NCBI GenBank assembly: GCA_019096195.1
Contig: JAGTXK010000219.1
Span: 372,001 to 436,000, forward strand
Source: Boletus sp. NGJ
Lineage: Eukaryota; Basidiomycota; Agaricomycetes; Boletales; Boletaceae
DNA length: 64,000 bases
Direction of reading: 5' to 3'
Shown here: in pieces, positions 1 to 11,624 of the stretch
Layout: each line of letters starts with the position of its first letter
Position numbering within the stretch: the stretch's first letter is position 1
Translations under genes and position numbers: made by a program
The notes under the pieces: model-generated
Database searches by the model: none
Seen by the model: the letters and a program-made list of their open reading frames with translations, nothing else
Told to the model about the DNA's origin: nothing

Positions 1-3000
1 CGCGTCCTTTGGAAGAGGCCGAGGAAACCACCACGATCCAAACGCCATGGACGTGGACAGGATCACATTATCTCCTATCGAACGAGCCAAACGGATGAGA
101 GAGCACAGATGCTTCATCTGTAACAAGACTGGGTGCAGTACCAAGAACCACCCAGGGTATCGACCGGCTAGGAGAGAAGAATATAGGAAACCACAGGAAA
201 CGCACACTAGGGTGGTCGTCACGAAAGAAACACCACAGGACGCCTTGGACAAGTATCTCACAGAAGTCGCCAGACAGAACGGACGAGACACCGTTCTTAG
301 AACGCTGCAAACAGTCTACGACACGGGACTGGATGAGCAAGGACTCGTTTTGGAACGAGTACACGAAGCTGCCGCACAGGAATGGGAAGAGAACGTCAAC
401 TCTCTTGCCCTAGGACCCGCTACGCAAATTCCCCCTTCTCCCATGGACCAAACGTCTTTTTAGGTGGAAGAGATGTACCAACGTCACCCTCTTCCTATAC
501 GATTGCACCTGTATTTATTTCCGGATCGAAGAGTAATTCTATTCGTATTCCTCTCTCGATCTGGAAGCAGGATGGCAAAATCGTTGGAACTCAAGCCCTA
601 ATCGACAGTGGAGCAACTGGATGCTTCATCTCAAGACACGCGGTGGAGAAGATGGGGTTACCCACATGGAAGCTGGACAATCCGGTCCGAGCTTGGAACG
701 TCGATGGAACCCTAAACCAATCTGGGACCATCAAGGAAAGGACCAACATCGTGTTGGACTACGGAGGCATACGAGAACAGCGGGATCTCTATGTCCTCAA
801 TTGCGGCAAGGACGAAGTCATTCTAGGACTTCCATGGCTCAGGGCAGTGAACCCTGATATCAATTGGACGGAAGGACGGGTAACAATAGTGCCGTCTTCC
901 TATCGGTGGACTCAAGGTGACCCACCGGGAACATTGGAACAGCGATACCTACTAAGGTATCTGGAACACGACGAAAGGGAGTACGTGCAAGACGGACTCT
1001 ACGAAACCTTTCGCCACTGGACGCCCTTGCAACGGGCCAGGTTCTTCAACGCGCATGGGGATGTACCAGAGTTTGTCATCAAAAGGACCACTCTGTCTAC
1101 CGAGATCGCCCAACAGGCGCAGAAGAAGAAGAGCACATTACCGAATGTGTTCAAGGAATACGAAGACGTCTTCACGGAGAAGACGATCACCAAACTACCT
1201 CCCTCCAGGCAATACGACCACGCCATCGAGTTAAAAGACTCGTTTGTGCCGAAACGAGCCAAGGCGTACCCTCTCAACCCACTGGAACAACAGGCATGCC
1301 GGGAATTCATTGCCGAACACCTCAAAACGGGGAAGATATCTCCATCAAAATCTCCCCAAGCCGCTCCTTTCTTCTTTGTACAGAAGAAAGATGGGAAACT
1401 CCGCCCCTGCCAAGACTACCGATACCTCAACAGCCACACGATCAAGAACGCCTACCCCCTCCCCTTAATTTCCGACCTTTTAGACAAATTAAAGGGATCG
1501 TCAATCTTTACCAAGTTTGACGTACGGTGGGGATATAACAATGTCTTGATCAAACCAGAAGATCGGTGGAAGGCGGCTTTTCTCACCCCGTTCGGACTAT
1601 TTGAACCAAACGTCATGTTCTTCGGAATGTGCAATTCCCCAGCAACGTTCCAAGCATTTATGGATGATCTCTTTGGAGATTACATTGCAGAGGGATGGTT
1701 GGTGATATACATGGATGATCTGTTGATTCATTCCTCAGATCAGGAAACCCACGACGAAAGGACACGGAAGGTCCTAGAACGCTTCCGACAGCATGAAATG
1801 TACCTCAAACTGGAGAAGTGTACCTTCTCAGCCGATGAAGTCGAATATCTCGGGATGATCGTAGGGAAGGACGGAGTCCAGATGGACCCAGTCAAACTCA
1901 ACGCCATCAAACAGTGGAAACCTCCGGTAAACGTAAAGGACGTACGGTCCTTCATTGGGTTCTGTAACTTCTACAGGAAGTTTATCCCCTCCTTTTCCGA
2001 CATCGCACGTCCTTTGCTGGACCTCACAAAGCAAACGACAACGTGGTCTTGGGGACCCCTTCAGGAAAAGTCGTTCCGAACCCTACAAGCAGCCTTTACC
2101 AAGAAACCCGTCCTCGCCTTCCCAGATACTTCAAAACCCTTCACTCTCATGACGGACGCCTCGCTTACGGCGTCAGGAGCGGTACTCATGCAAAACAACG
2201 ACAACGGAGATATGCAACCGTGTGGCTATCTCTCAGAAACATTCTCTCCGGCGGAGAGAAATTACGACATCTATGACAGGGAACTATTGGCTGTCATACG
2301 AGGATTGAAAGAATGGCGACAGTACCTCCTTGGATCCCCCCACCCAGTAACAGTATTAACCGACCACAAGAACCTAACGTTCTTCAAGGAACCCCGTCAA
2401 CTATCCCGACGACAAGCACGCTGGCTCTTGTTCCTCCAAGACTATGATATGGTCTACCAAGCCCTACCAGGAACAAAAATGGCCCCAGCAGACGCTCTAT
2501 CCCGTCGGGATGAAATCGATACTTCCAAGGACAATGAAGACGTACAACTCCTCCCATCCAATGCATTCGACTACCAAGTACGAATGATCGACTAGCCTTG
2601 GCCGAGAAAATCAAGGGATCCGCCCAGAAAGATCCCTTAGTACTCTCTGCCTTGGAATGCGTCGGACAAGGAGAACCCCTCTTCACTCGGTCCAATGTGG
2701 AAGACTGGACCTTTGACAATGGCAACCTCTACTACAAAAATCGAATGTACATCCCCGGCCCAGCACGACAGGAGTTAGTTTCCTCCGTCCACTCCTCGTT
2801 CGAGGGAGGACATGGCGGACATCTCCGCACCACTCAACTCCTCGCCAAAGACTACTGGTGGCCAGGACTCACTACATTCGTTCGCAAATACGTCGCCGGT
2901 TGCGCCATCTGCCAAAGTAACAAGGTCCAAACACACCCTACGGTTCCCCCGGTCACCCCCCTAGCCTTCCAAGGACGCCGCCCTTTCCAAAATCTATCGG

Positions 3001-4024
3001 TGGATTTAATCACCGACCTTCCCCCAGTGGGGGGCTTCGATTCAGTCATGGTCGTGGTCGACCATGGGCTTAGTAAGGGGGTAATTCTCGCCCCTTGCAC
3101 AAAAACGGTGGACGCGGCTGGTATAGCCCGTCTTTTCTTTGAAAAAGTCTTCCTACGGTATGGTTTACACGACAAATTGGTCTCAGATCGTGGTCCACAA
3201 TTCGCATCGGCATTCGCTCGGGAACTGGCCAGACTCCTAAACTATGACGTCGCCCTTTCCACAGCCTACCATCCACAAACCGATGGCGAAACGGAACGAT
3301 ACAACCAAGAACTAGAAACCTACCTACGGATATTCTGCGACGGCCAACCACAGAAGTGGTTGGAACTACTACCTATGGCGGAGTTTGCCCATAACTCCGC
3401 AACCCATTCGGTCACCGGAAAATCGCCCTTCTCGTTGATCCTTGGATATGAACCCAGAGCATATCCTCCTATCGGAAAAACCTTCCTACCAGCCTTGGAA
3501 GAAAGACTCACTTCCCTAGAAGAATCAAGAAAGGAAGCAGAAGCGGCACATCAACTGGCACAACTACGAATGAAGGAGAGAGTTCACTCTCGCTTCAAAC
3601 CTTGGAAACTCGGAGATAAGGTTTGGTTAGACGCCAAAAACCTAAAACTCCAAGTCCCTTCCCGAAAACTCTCACCCAAACGAACCGGACCATTTGAAAT
3701 TACTCAAGTGGTATCCTCCGTGGCGTTCCGACTCAAGTTGCCAAAACAGTGGAAAATCCATGACGTGTTCCACGCATCCCTACTTTCCCCGTATCGGGAA
3801 ACTACGGAACACGGTCCCAATTTCACTCAACCACCACCGGAACTTATCGGAACCAACGAGGAATACGAAGTGGACAGCATCGTCAACCATCGGGGAAAAC
3901 CGGGAAAAAGGCAGTACTTGACACACTGGAAAGGATACTCCGCAGCAGAACGAACTTGGGAGCCCGAGGCCAATCTTGGAAACGCCAAGAAGATTCTCCT
4001 GGAATATAAAAGGCGGCTCAAACT

Positions 4025-5646
4025 TTGAGACGAACCCATGCCCCAAGACAACACCTCCCTCTTCATTCTACTCGCCCGAGTATCCGCTGCTCTCACCCAA
4101 GCCCGCCTTCAGAAGCAATACCCAGACCTAGATATCCCCAAACATATCGAACAACACTGGTGCTTCTGCAAGATCGATTACTGCCCCTATCATCACGCCT
4201 GGTAGATGACTCTCGCCCCCCTTTCCGTACGCCTCAACCGACTCTCCCCCAACTCACCGCCGAAATCTCTATGCCGCCATCCTCGACGACCCCATCGCAG
4301 TTCGGATCCTTCAGACCATCCCCTTCTTCTCCTGCGACGACTCTCTCGTCCAACTCGTCGCCCTCTACAGATCCTACTCCTCACTTCGATCCCTTCTCTC
4401 CAGGACCTATGGGAACTCGGCAGGTCCCCATGACTCCAATGCCCAACAGACCGCCGAAGAAGAAAGGGCAACGGAAGGGATCCTCGAGATTCGCGAACTT
4501 GTTCTCGACCTCCTTTTCATCGAGGGTTCAACTACTCCCTCGCCCTTCTTACCCATCAACACCCGTGATCGCCTCCTCCACCCCACCATCCTCTCCCTCT
4601 CGGAAGAAGAAAGTCGCGTTTTCTTTGCCCCCTCTACAACCACCACGCCCTCCTACCCCGTTCCCCCGAGACGAAACCCTTCCGTGGCGGAGCGACCCAT
4701 GGAGAACCTCAACGGAGTCAGAAGCACTAACGGAGTTGATAGAAACTCTCCAGAGACACGGAGAGCCCAGTCCTCCGACGACACCATTGTCGCCTCCCCC
4801 TCCTCCACAAGTCCCAACCCCTCCTCTCGAGGAACCCCCCCAGTACCAATCCTCGCAGTTCCTCCCCCAGCCGTTTCCCGACCCACCAGAACCCTCCGCC
4901 GACGAGGAGCCATGGTATTCTCGGTCGGCCTTCCCTCTCGCCCCAACAACCGAGGTCTTCTCCACGCACTGGGGAACTCTACAACGAGGAGCCCTACTCC
5001 TTCCGCCATTCCCATTCCTGGGGCCGCCGCAGGCGCCTCTTCTACCAGCCATTCCGACCCAATGGCTAGTAATCCCAATCCCCTGCCCAGCGCCGGATCG
5101 CCTCATAACCATCGAACTCCCCTCGCCGGCATCCGCTGCTACGAATGCGGACGTCAAGGTCACCTTCGGCCAGCCTGCCCCCAGTACCGCTGCCCCTACT
5201 GTAGGGTGGTTGCCCCCAACCATCCACAGTATGCTTGCCCACGAAGAACTTGCACGTACTGTGGAGGACGGGACACGGATACCAGACGTGCCCCAGCCAG
5301 GGAGTCTTCGACGACTCCTGGGACCTTACCAACTACGAGGAGAACGAGGGAGATAGGAGTTCTTGAGATGGAACTTCAAGACTACGAGGAGGGTAATGTT
5401 ACGGTTACCGAAGGGGGTACATCTTTTCCCCTTCCTTCTCCCCCCGTAGGACTATGGGACGACCTCTTCTTCGACTCTGACCAGGGATTCCCCTGGGATT
5501 CCCCCGCGACACCCAACCCAGGCATCGCCCCATTCGGAACTACCTTTCTAGGAAGTTACTTCATAACTTCCTTTTTAGGAACCTACCCGTTTGGTATGGA
5601 CACTCGCCTTCTCTATTTCACTGATACATGCCTTCTTCCTTCTTGA
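4025..5646 (+). CDS. Extra reading frames of Gypsy-1 between integrase and 3' LTR, with zinc knuckles
   Basis: Two long overlapping same-strand reading frames fill the 1.4 kb between the chromodomain and the 3' LTR. One (about 4025-5356, 443 codons) is rich in Pro, Ser and Thr with no recognisable domain. The other (about 4684-5646) is Pro/Ser-rich at its start and then carries a CCHC knuckle CYECGRQGHLRPAC (near 5131-5172), then CPYC and CTYC pairs. Ordinary Ty3/Gypsy elements end soon after the integrase, so an accessory gene is possible. The strand is pyrimidine-rich, which by itself lowers stop frequency in all frames, so the Pro-rich part may not be real coding sequence. The knuckle region is the part I trust most. 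Confidence 0.5.
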
Positions 5647-6417
5647 TCCGATCATAGACATTGCCTCCTCGGCTATGCTCTCTCGCACATAGCCCAGTAT
5701 TCCTACCTTCCCATTCGGATTCATGCCTGATCCACTTATAGTAATCTCTTGTCTGCGACTAGATATTACTATATTCGTCACGAAGCCTGCCCTAGAGGGG
5801 CAAGGCCTATAAATAGGGACGCGGGCCCTTCATGTAACTCTAACCTAGATCTACACATCCTTCCCGTGTAATCTACCGCTTCTCCCGCTAAAGGTTCCAC
5901 TTCACCTCAGAAGCCTTCTCCCGCGATCTGGAGGTGCTCGCCCTCGTGCTCGTGATCATCTTCCTCATCACTTCGCACTTGTGCGCCGTCGTTGCCGTAA
6001 CCGGCTTCTAAAGCTTCGGCAACTCCAACGACCAACAGGGGTTGGTCGTCGTCGGTCAGGACTCCGCCACTGACCCAGTAAGACCGGGACTCCGCCACCG
6101 GCAATCAGCAAGCCGGGACTCCGCCACCGATATAGGCCCAGTAAGCCCTAGGAATCAGCAGACGGAAGCTACTGCTCTAGGCCTGCGCACCGGTCTGCCC
6201 ACCCTCTAAGGATGGGATTCCGTGGTAAATCCGAGACTCCGCCATCGGTCGTAGAGGTAACGAGAGGACTCTACGTAAAGCTAGCAGTGGTCCCCAGTCT
6301 AGAGGGTATTTGGGCCTCTGGAGGTTAAGTAATCTCTTCCTCAAGCCTGCTAGTCCGGTAATCCAACAGGTGTTGGGATTATACGGGAACGTGTCCCAAT
6401 TGTTACCCGGCATAACA
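5397..6417 (+). repeat. Gypsy-1 3' LTR
   Basis: This 1021 bp repeat starts TGTTACGGTTACC just after a purine-rich tract (gaggagggtaa) and ends CCCGGCATAACA, giving TG...CA termini. A TATA-like box, CCTATAAATAGG, lies near 5806. The same ends define the solo LTR at 19616-20608 and the older copies at 11625-12510, 14467-15274 and 30519-31085. It contains several copies of a short unit, GGGACTCCGCCACCG, near 6050-6140. Confidence 0.9.
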
Positions 6418-7006
6418 TTATCTTCGCTTGCAGTTGCGACAGAACTCTGTGCTTGCAACCTCTGTAATAAGCAGGAATTATGCGTGGCGCTAACGGAGAG
6501 TCGCGGTTCTTCTGGAGCTAAATGTGGGGAGCGTTGGAATTGAAGGCGAAAGCGGTACTAGAGAGCAGAAAATTTGCTCTACTAGGCAAAAAGCGGTGTG
6601 GATGGGAAGAAATGTCCAGAGGCAAAGAGCCCAGGGACAAGGTAATAGTCTTGGAATTTGAAAGGAAAAGGCCTTAATATCCTTAGGGGCACAAGCGCGC
6701 TATCCACAGGAGAGAAAAGGAATTCCAAGACTAGCGAATACAGGTGTTGCTATACTACTTATATACTATCTTCGGTCCTTGGTTTAGGGCCGGTCATGGA
6801 AGCTGCTAGAATGTTCTCTATGACGTAGAGTGACGTAGTGGGGTCTAGACCGTTCTACGGGTATAGGGTTGTGGCGTGGTCTGACTGATGTATGACGTAT
6901 GATCTAGGCGTAAGGCCTAGATGCGAGATAACTATGTAATCGTTCGCGGGGGCAGTAAGTGTTAGCTAACTACAATAAATGAAAAGAAAATGTCTAGGTT
7001 GTTTCA
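6418..7006. repeat. Unassigned repeat between Gypsy-1 and the inverted duplication, LTR-like remnant
   Basis: No gene is seen here. On the minus strand the segment has a TATA-like stretch (AGTATATAAGTAG), a motif CGTCATAGAGAACATTCTAG and a CTTGGAATTCC stretch. The same landmarks recur in the same order, diverged, on the plus strand at about 29,930-30,105. It is therefore probably a decayed LTR of a further retrotransposon family, oriented minus. The outer boundaries are not clear. Confidence 0.4.
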
Positions 7007-9392
7007 CAGGTGAGCCAGTTATGTTCTAGAACAATGGAACAGGCGGAGTCCAGTGGAGTGATGTAGAAAGTTGTCGGGGTGATGTCACCAGTTGTGAAGC
7101 AGACTGAGAGGTTGGTGGCTCAGGTGATTGTGCTATTGGTAGTTCTGTCAAAGAGACAGAGTTGGAGCAGAGGAATGGGATAGGTTGAAAGTTCATTTTT
7201 ATCTATGAAAGTAGTATCTATGAAACAATCGGAGGAGCCCAAATCTACAAGCGCGGAAAAGGGCAGAATTGGGTAGGAGACTAAGGAGACAGAGAGCATG
7301 AGGGATTTGGGGTCAGAAAGAGTGGACACATTGAGGCAAATCTCCTTAGCTGCACATATGGGTTCAACACAACCTCCAGTCTGTACAGAGTCATGGAGGT
7401 TGCGGATTTTTTTTTGGCCTCCAAAGTGGAGACTTCTGGTTTGGTTTCCAGAGTTGTGGTTGTGGCGTGACCCTTGGATGCGCTGGAGGTCGACTTCGGA
7501 CAGTCCTTTGCCATGTGACCAGCTTGGCCACAGAATATGCAGAGCTTGTTGTCAAACCTGCACTTTCTTTCATCCGAAGTGAGCTTGCCGTCTTTCCCTA
7601 ATTTGGATGACAAGTCTGGCTTTGGATGGGCGGAGGTGGTAGCTCCTTTGCCGTTGGACTCCTTGGAGTCCTTGGCGCTACTGGAGGGGTGCGAAGAGGA
7701 TGATGCGGTGGGGGTAGATGGTTTCGGGGTGGAGGATGGGGTTGACACTTTAGTCTGCCTGCTAACTTCCGACTTGCGCTTCCAATAGCACACATCAATG
7801 GCGTGTGTGAGGCTTCGGAGTTCGGAGAGCGTCAGGGGTTTCCCAACCTGCAATATCTCATCCTTGATGCAGTCTGGCAGACCGTTATAGAAGTGGTGTT
7901 GTAAGGCACCTTCTCCATAACCACGGACTTGCAAAGCGATCTGGTTGAACTCGACCACGTACTTGTTGATGTGTTGGGTATCCTTCATTGACAAGTGGTT
8001 GAGCTGGTGCTCTGCATCTCCGACGGGGTCATGCGGACCAAAGTTGGTCTGGAGCTCTAGGACGAACTCTTTAAAGTCATCCATCCAGAGCGGACAGAAA
8101 GTGGGATCTTCCATCTGGAGGAGGTCTGGTTTGAACCACTCCAGAGCCATGCCCTTTAGGTAGGACTGCGCAAAGGTGACTTTAGCGTGGTCCATCCTGA
8201 AAGCCTTTGGGCAGTCTTGGAAGTTAAGTTCGCACTGAACCAGGAAGACCCGGAGTTTGCGGGGCTCAGTCCCATCAAACTGGTCCAGTTCCTGGACCTT
8301 AGTGCGTGGAGTGTGATCAGAGGGATGATGCATGGAGCGAGCAAGGCCTTTGATGGCATCAGCGAGCAGTGCGAGAGTGTCTCATAGGACATGCTTGTTG
8401 TCAGAGTCTGAGGGAGCATCATTGTTGGGGAAGTCAGGATCATCATCTGATGGGTCATCTCTGGGAAAGTTCAGGATGTTGTCGTTTGGAAAGAGGGCAG
8501 CCTGCACTCGTTGACTCGAGTGTTGGCTTGTGAGCAGGGAGGTGGTGGAGTCATTGTTGGTGGGTAACTCGACGATGCACACTCCTCGAGTAGGGGACTC
8601 CGGGAGTGGTCATGACTGAGAGGCGGAGGTGGGAGTTCATCGAGCAGAGAAACTTCAGAACTGGTCAACAAGTTCTGGGCCTTGCTGACTACTGCCAAAT
8701 GCGCTCAACAGGTTGTAATGTGGGGATGCAGAGGGGTTTGCGCCAATGGCACGAATCTGGGATCTAGTAGTATGTGTAGCCATATTGTGAGAGACTCGTT
8801 GCAAGTGGGAGTTCGAATATACTGTTAAGAATGGACAACTCCGATGAAACTCCGAAGGACTGGAGTTACTTGAGGGTGTCAGGACTTGGCTCCACCTTAT
8901 GTGGTGCGCCCTTGCTCGAGTCCAATGTCTCAGATTTCGAAGACGTAGGAGGATCAGAGGTTTGGACTCAATGTAGTTGAACATCAAGTCAAGCAGAGGG
9001 TCGGAGTGAGTTGTCGAGACTCGGACAGGAGACAGGAGGAGTGTTCAGAGTTGATATTCAAACTGACTTTACAGGAGTAGTACAGAGGGTTTATATACAA
9101 TCAGAACGAAGGTATTAGTAACGGAGTTCGTAAGGTGTAACGAGTAACGGAATGGAGATGGGACCTCACCGGAGCAGTGCTCCTAAGTGAGACAGACACT
9201 GGGTCGGAGACAACTATAAGGCGGGACTAGGATGGATGAAGAAGCATAGGTTATGTATGAAAGGAGAAGTATGAATACTATAGTGAGGGTGTTACAAGTC
9301 CAAGGGTATGAGGACGTACTCCGAGGGAGAACGCACTGGAGTTATGGACAGAGTGCTGGAGTTGGACTTGTCGAATTACATGGGATATGACA
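7007..9392 (-). mobile_element. Gypsy-2 partial inverted copy (LTR plus gag/protease start), left arm of the large inverted duplication
   Basis: Read on the minus strand, this is the same sequence as 17660-21050. An LTR (8823-9392, 570 bp) is followed by Gag with a CCHC knuckle (CIFCGQAGHMAKDC, near 7530) and the start of the protease region (ALVDLGSSDC, near 7240). It keeps the undisturbed form of the site at which a solo LTR sits in the other arm (near 7450). The copy is a broken fossil fragment with several breaks. Protein identity with the other arm is roughly 95 percent by eye. Confidence 0.88.
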
Positions 9393-11624
9393 GACATGGT
9401 ATTCTACCAGCTACTTATATACTACCAATAGTGGTGCATGGACCGTGCTATGCTATGACATCATAGGTACTGGGTATGACATCACAGGAACAAGGAAATG
9501 TTAGTGTCTAGTTGTGAAAGGGAGAAATGATGGAATAAGATGCATGTGGTATGTGCATGTAAGTGAAAGGTAGTCAATAGCATTCTGAAATGTGGCTACA
9601 TTGTGATATATTAAAGGGATCTAATAGATAAGAATGGAAAAACAAAATGAAAAGGGAATGAAAGAGTAATACTTAAGGCATTGCATAGATTGATCATTAG
9701 ATCTGGTATTGAGATAGGATTGCATTGGGGAATGGATCAGATCTTGTCTAGTGTGGCTATGGATCTGATAAATAGGTTAATCTAGCATTGGCTTGATTAG
9801 TACTTGTGTAGAGTATTGAGCACTGCATCAGGTACTGTCTACAGGCCTTGTGTGGATACTGAGCACTGCATTAGGTATATCCACAGGGTGGTGTAGTTTA
9901 GAGGTGTGCAGGCCTGTGCTTGTGGCAGTGAATGCCAGGGTTAGCCATGAGGCTACTTGGTGTTGTATGGTGTAATGGGTACAACTAGGATATGACTAAT
10001 GAAAGTATACTTGGGTGTGGGCAATGGTATGATGTATCATATGGTGAAGAATATGATGAGGGGCTACTCTAGGTGTGTGCGAGGTAAGGCAAGGATGGAG
10101 TTTGGTTGATAGTAGGCAAATGTATTGTCTATAGGTAGTGCAAGAGTGTAGAGAGGGTAGCGATAAATAATGGATATCATGTGTGAACATTTCAAGTGGG
10201 TGCACTATCATTGTGAAATTCTTTATGAAGTGTCAGTAGAAGTTGAGGAATTCAAGGAATCCTCTAAGTGTCTTTTTGGACATTAGAACAGTCTAGTCTT
10301 TGATGGTGGTGAGACTGAAGAACATTCTGAGTGGTTCAAAGAGTCTATGGTTTGTCCAGAAGACTGCCTTCTGTTCATCTCCTTCTGCCATTTATACATT
10401 GTTGTACCCCCATCTTACATTGAACTTGGTATAGTACTTGGTGGCTTTAAGTTTGTTGACAAGTTCACTGATGAGTGGGAGGGGATATTAGTTTCGTTGT
10501 GTTACCACATTTAGTTTGTGATAATCTTGTACAGGGTGGAGAGGTCCATCTTTCTTTTTGATGAAGCAGAATGCCAAAGTAAAGGGGGATTTGGAAGGTC
10601 ATATTCTTCTGGATTTAAGATTTTCCTCAAGGAAGATGTTGAGTTCTTTTTGTTCACCTGGATTTAGAGAGTAGACTTTGCAGTCCACTTCATGGTCTCT
10701 AGGGAGGAGTTCAATGGCATGATCCCAAGGGTGTCTTAGGGGGAGTGCATTGAAACTTTCCTTTGCAAATATGTCTTTGAATTCATGGATGTACTTAGAA
10801 GTGGCTTTTTCAAAGGTCTTCTTTTTCTTTTAGGTGTAGTCTTTTATGGCTACCTTTGTTGCAACATTATGTAGGTATTCATCTATATCCAATCTGAAGA
10901 GTCTGTCACCTTGTGAGGGAGCATAGTCTATGTCCATCTTGTTGTTCTCCTTATCTATGGAGGTTGTGACATGATCTCCTTTGCATCTGAACAAGGTTTG
11001 TCCTACTTGCCAATTGATGGCTGGGTTGTGCATTTTCAGCCAATTATAACTGAAAAAAATTGTGCTTGGCCCTAGATTGATGACAGTGAGGGCAATCTGT
11101 TCCTTGTGATCATGTACTTGTGAAAGGAACAACCAATGAACTGAAGGATGAAGCCTAGACCTGACATTCCAAGCATTACCAACTAAGACAATATGTGAGG
11201 AAGTGAAAGGCAATATGTATTAAGACTAAGGGAAACATGGTACTCTACTGGCTACTTATATACTACTGGTAGCAGTGCATGGACTGTGCTATGCTATAAC
11301 ATTGTAGGTACTGGGTATGACATCACAGGAATGAGAAAGTGTTAGTGTCCAACAGCAAAAGAGACGTGAGCAGGAATGAGATGCATGTGATATGTACATG
11401 TAAGTGAAAGGTAGTCCTTAATGTTCTGGAATGCAGCTATGTTGTGATATATCAGAGGGGTTGAATGCAAAGATGAAATGAAATGGAAATGAGAAAGGAA
11501 TGCTTAAGGCATTGCATAGATTGATTGTTAGATCTGGTATTGAGATCGGATCACATTGGGAGATGGATTGGATCTTGTCTAATGTATTGATGGTGGATCT
11601 AATAAATAACCTTGTGATGGCATC
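9393..11624 (-). mobile_element. Gypsy-3 remnant, left arm of the inverted duplication
   Basis: On the minus strand this runs from the point where a Gypsy-1 LTR interrupts one Gypsy-3 LTR, through a protease region (encoded at 10830-11213) and a decayed reverse-transcriptase region (near 10300-10830), to a second Gypsy-3 LTR (about 9393-10193). The retroviral-type protease segment has the typical GYDWL-like ending as YNWLKMHNPAINW. The RT remnant is recognised by DYHKLNVV and KFNVRWGYNNV. It is heavily broken and old, poor in CpG, and reads as a fossil with many breaks. Confidence 0.75.

Larger units (their letters stand above)
1..6417 (+). mobile_element. Gypsy-1: chromodomain Ty3/Gypsy LTR retrotransposon, 5' end outside window
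   Basis: The element is read in one direction from the window edge to its 3' LTR. The end of Gag shows a knuckle [14 protein letters not shown] near 110-160. The pol parts follow in the usual chromovirus order. The protease (ALIDSGATGCF) lies near 590-640. Reverse transcriptase (FDVRWGYNN, YMDD) lies near 1250-1950 and RNase H (TDAS, DRELLAV) near 2150-2450. The integrase zinc domain and core lie near 2800-3500, and a chromodomain (YLTHWKGYSAAERTWEPE) near 3850-4000. The end of the Gag frame overlaps the pol frame by about 80 bp, which fits the programmed frameshift known in the family. It looks nearly whole over pol, with only one or two breaks, so it is probably the youngest element in the window. 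It is a fossil or near-fossil copy; the 5' LTR and most of Gag cannot be judged. Confidence 0.93.

Noticed and set aside
4549-5223. 224-codon minus-strand frame within the 3' part of Gypsy-1
   Set aside because: Gly/Arg-rich shadow of a pyrimidine-rich strand; no motif, and antisense to the element.
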